The notes under the pieces were generated by a model. It was not told where the DNA came from. It did no database searches and saw only the letters and a list, made by a program, of their open reading frames with translations. A stretch of 5,219 nucleotides of DNA, from positions 1-5,219 of the forward strand of contig JAEWUR010000390.1 of the NCBI GenBank assembly GCA_023397045.1, read 5' to 3'. Made by a program: the position numbers and the translations under genes. Below are positions 5,207 through 5,219 of this stretch, piece by piece. Numbering within the stretch: position 1 is the first letter of the stretch; every line of letters starts with the position of its first letter. The DNA is from Planctomycetota bacterium (GTDB taxonomy: Bacteria > Planctomycetota > Planctomycetia > Pirellulales > Thermoguttaceae).

Positions 5207-5219
5207 ATGAGTGATTGTA
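5207..5219 (+). CDS. Start of a further gene, cut by the window end
   Basis: AAGGAGG at 5195-5201 is followed after 5 bases by ATG at 5207, giving M-S-D-C before the window ends. The SD is nearly ideal and the spacing normal, so a gene very probably begins here. Four residues are far too few to name it. It continues the same-strand gene order. Confidence 0.6.

Overview
The window reads as a compact early-gene (replication, recombination and DNA-modification) module of a tailed phage or prophage. All credible genes lie on the + strand, mostly overlapping or separated by a few tens of bases, and several carry good Shine-Dalgarno (SD) sites. No tRNA that folds fully, no transposase, no CRISPR array and no convincing terminator or promoter is visible. 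The host cannot be fixed from the sequence. The moderately GC-rich composition and the style of the proteins would fit a phage of a planctomycete-like or other environmental GC-rich bacterium, but that is inference.

Layout. (1) 2-460 is a DUF669-type protein, a family common next to phage recombination genes. (2) 460-555 is the first ~32 codons of a Holliday-junction-resolvase-like nuclease with a strong SD. It then runs directly, in another reading frame, into (3) 539-1279, a ParB-like 'L-I-D-G-Q-H-R' protein that lacks its usual N-terminus. This looks like a deletion that fused two neighbouring genes, or an assembly collapse, across a shared word of about 14 bases. (4) 1280-1641 holds one probable small gene (1321-1542), a hairpin over its SD, and a tRNA T-arm-like hairpin just before the next gene. 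(5) 1642-3327 is a DEAD/DEAH superfamily 2 helicase with a zinc ribbon and a C-terminal extension. (6) 3353-4540 is a ParB-like domain + helix-turn-helix + MT-A70 (DPPW) adenine methyltransferase fusion. The DNA for its linker is a perfect 30-bp palindrome. (7) 4530-5078 is a phage protein with a PD-(D/E)xK-like D...D-x-K signature. (8) The last 140 bases hold a 19-codon ORF with an excellent SD, two mutually exclusive small hairpins, and the first codons of another gene at 5207.

How they may work together. DUF669, a resolvase (here broken) and an SF2 helicase form a recombination or replication set. The methyltransferase and the following nuclease-like gene overlap by 11 bp and are probably translated together, so a modification/cleavage pairing is possible but unproven. 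Two different proteins with the ParB-type DG(H/Q)HR signature occur in the same 3 kb. The observations most worth checking are the fusion junction near 542-555, the palindrome at 3748-3777 inside the methyltransferase gene, and the tRNA-like hairpin at 1589-1605.
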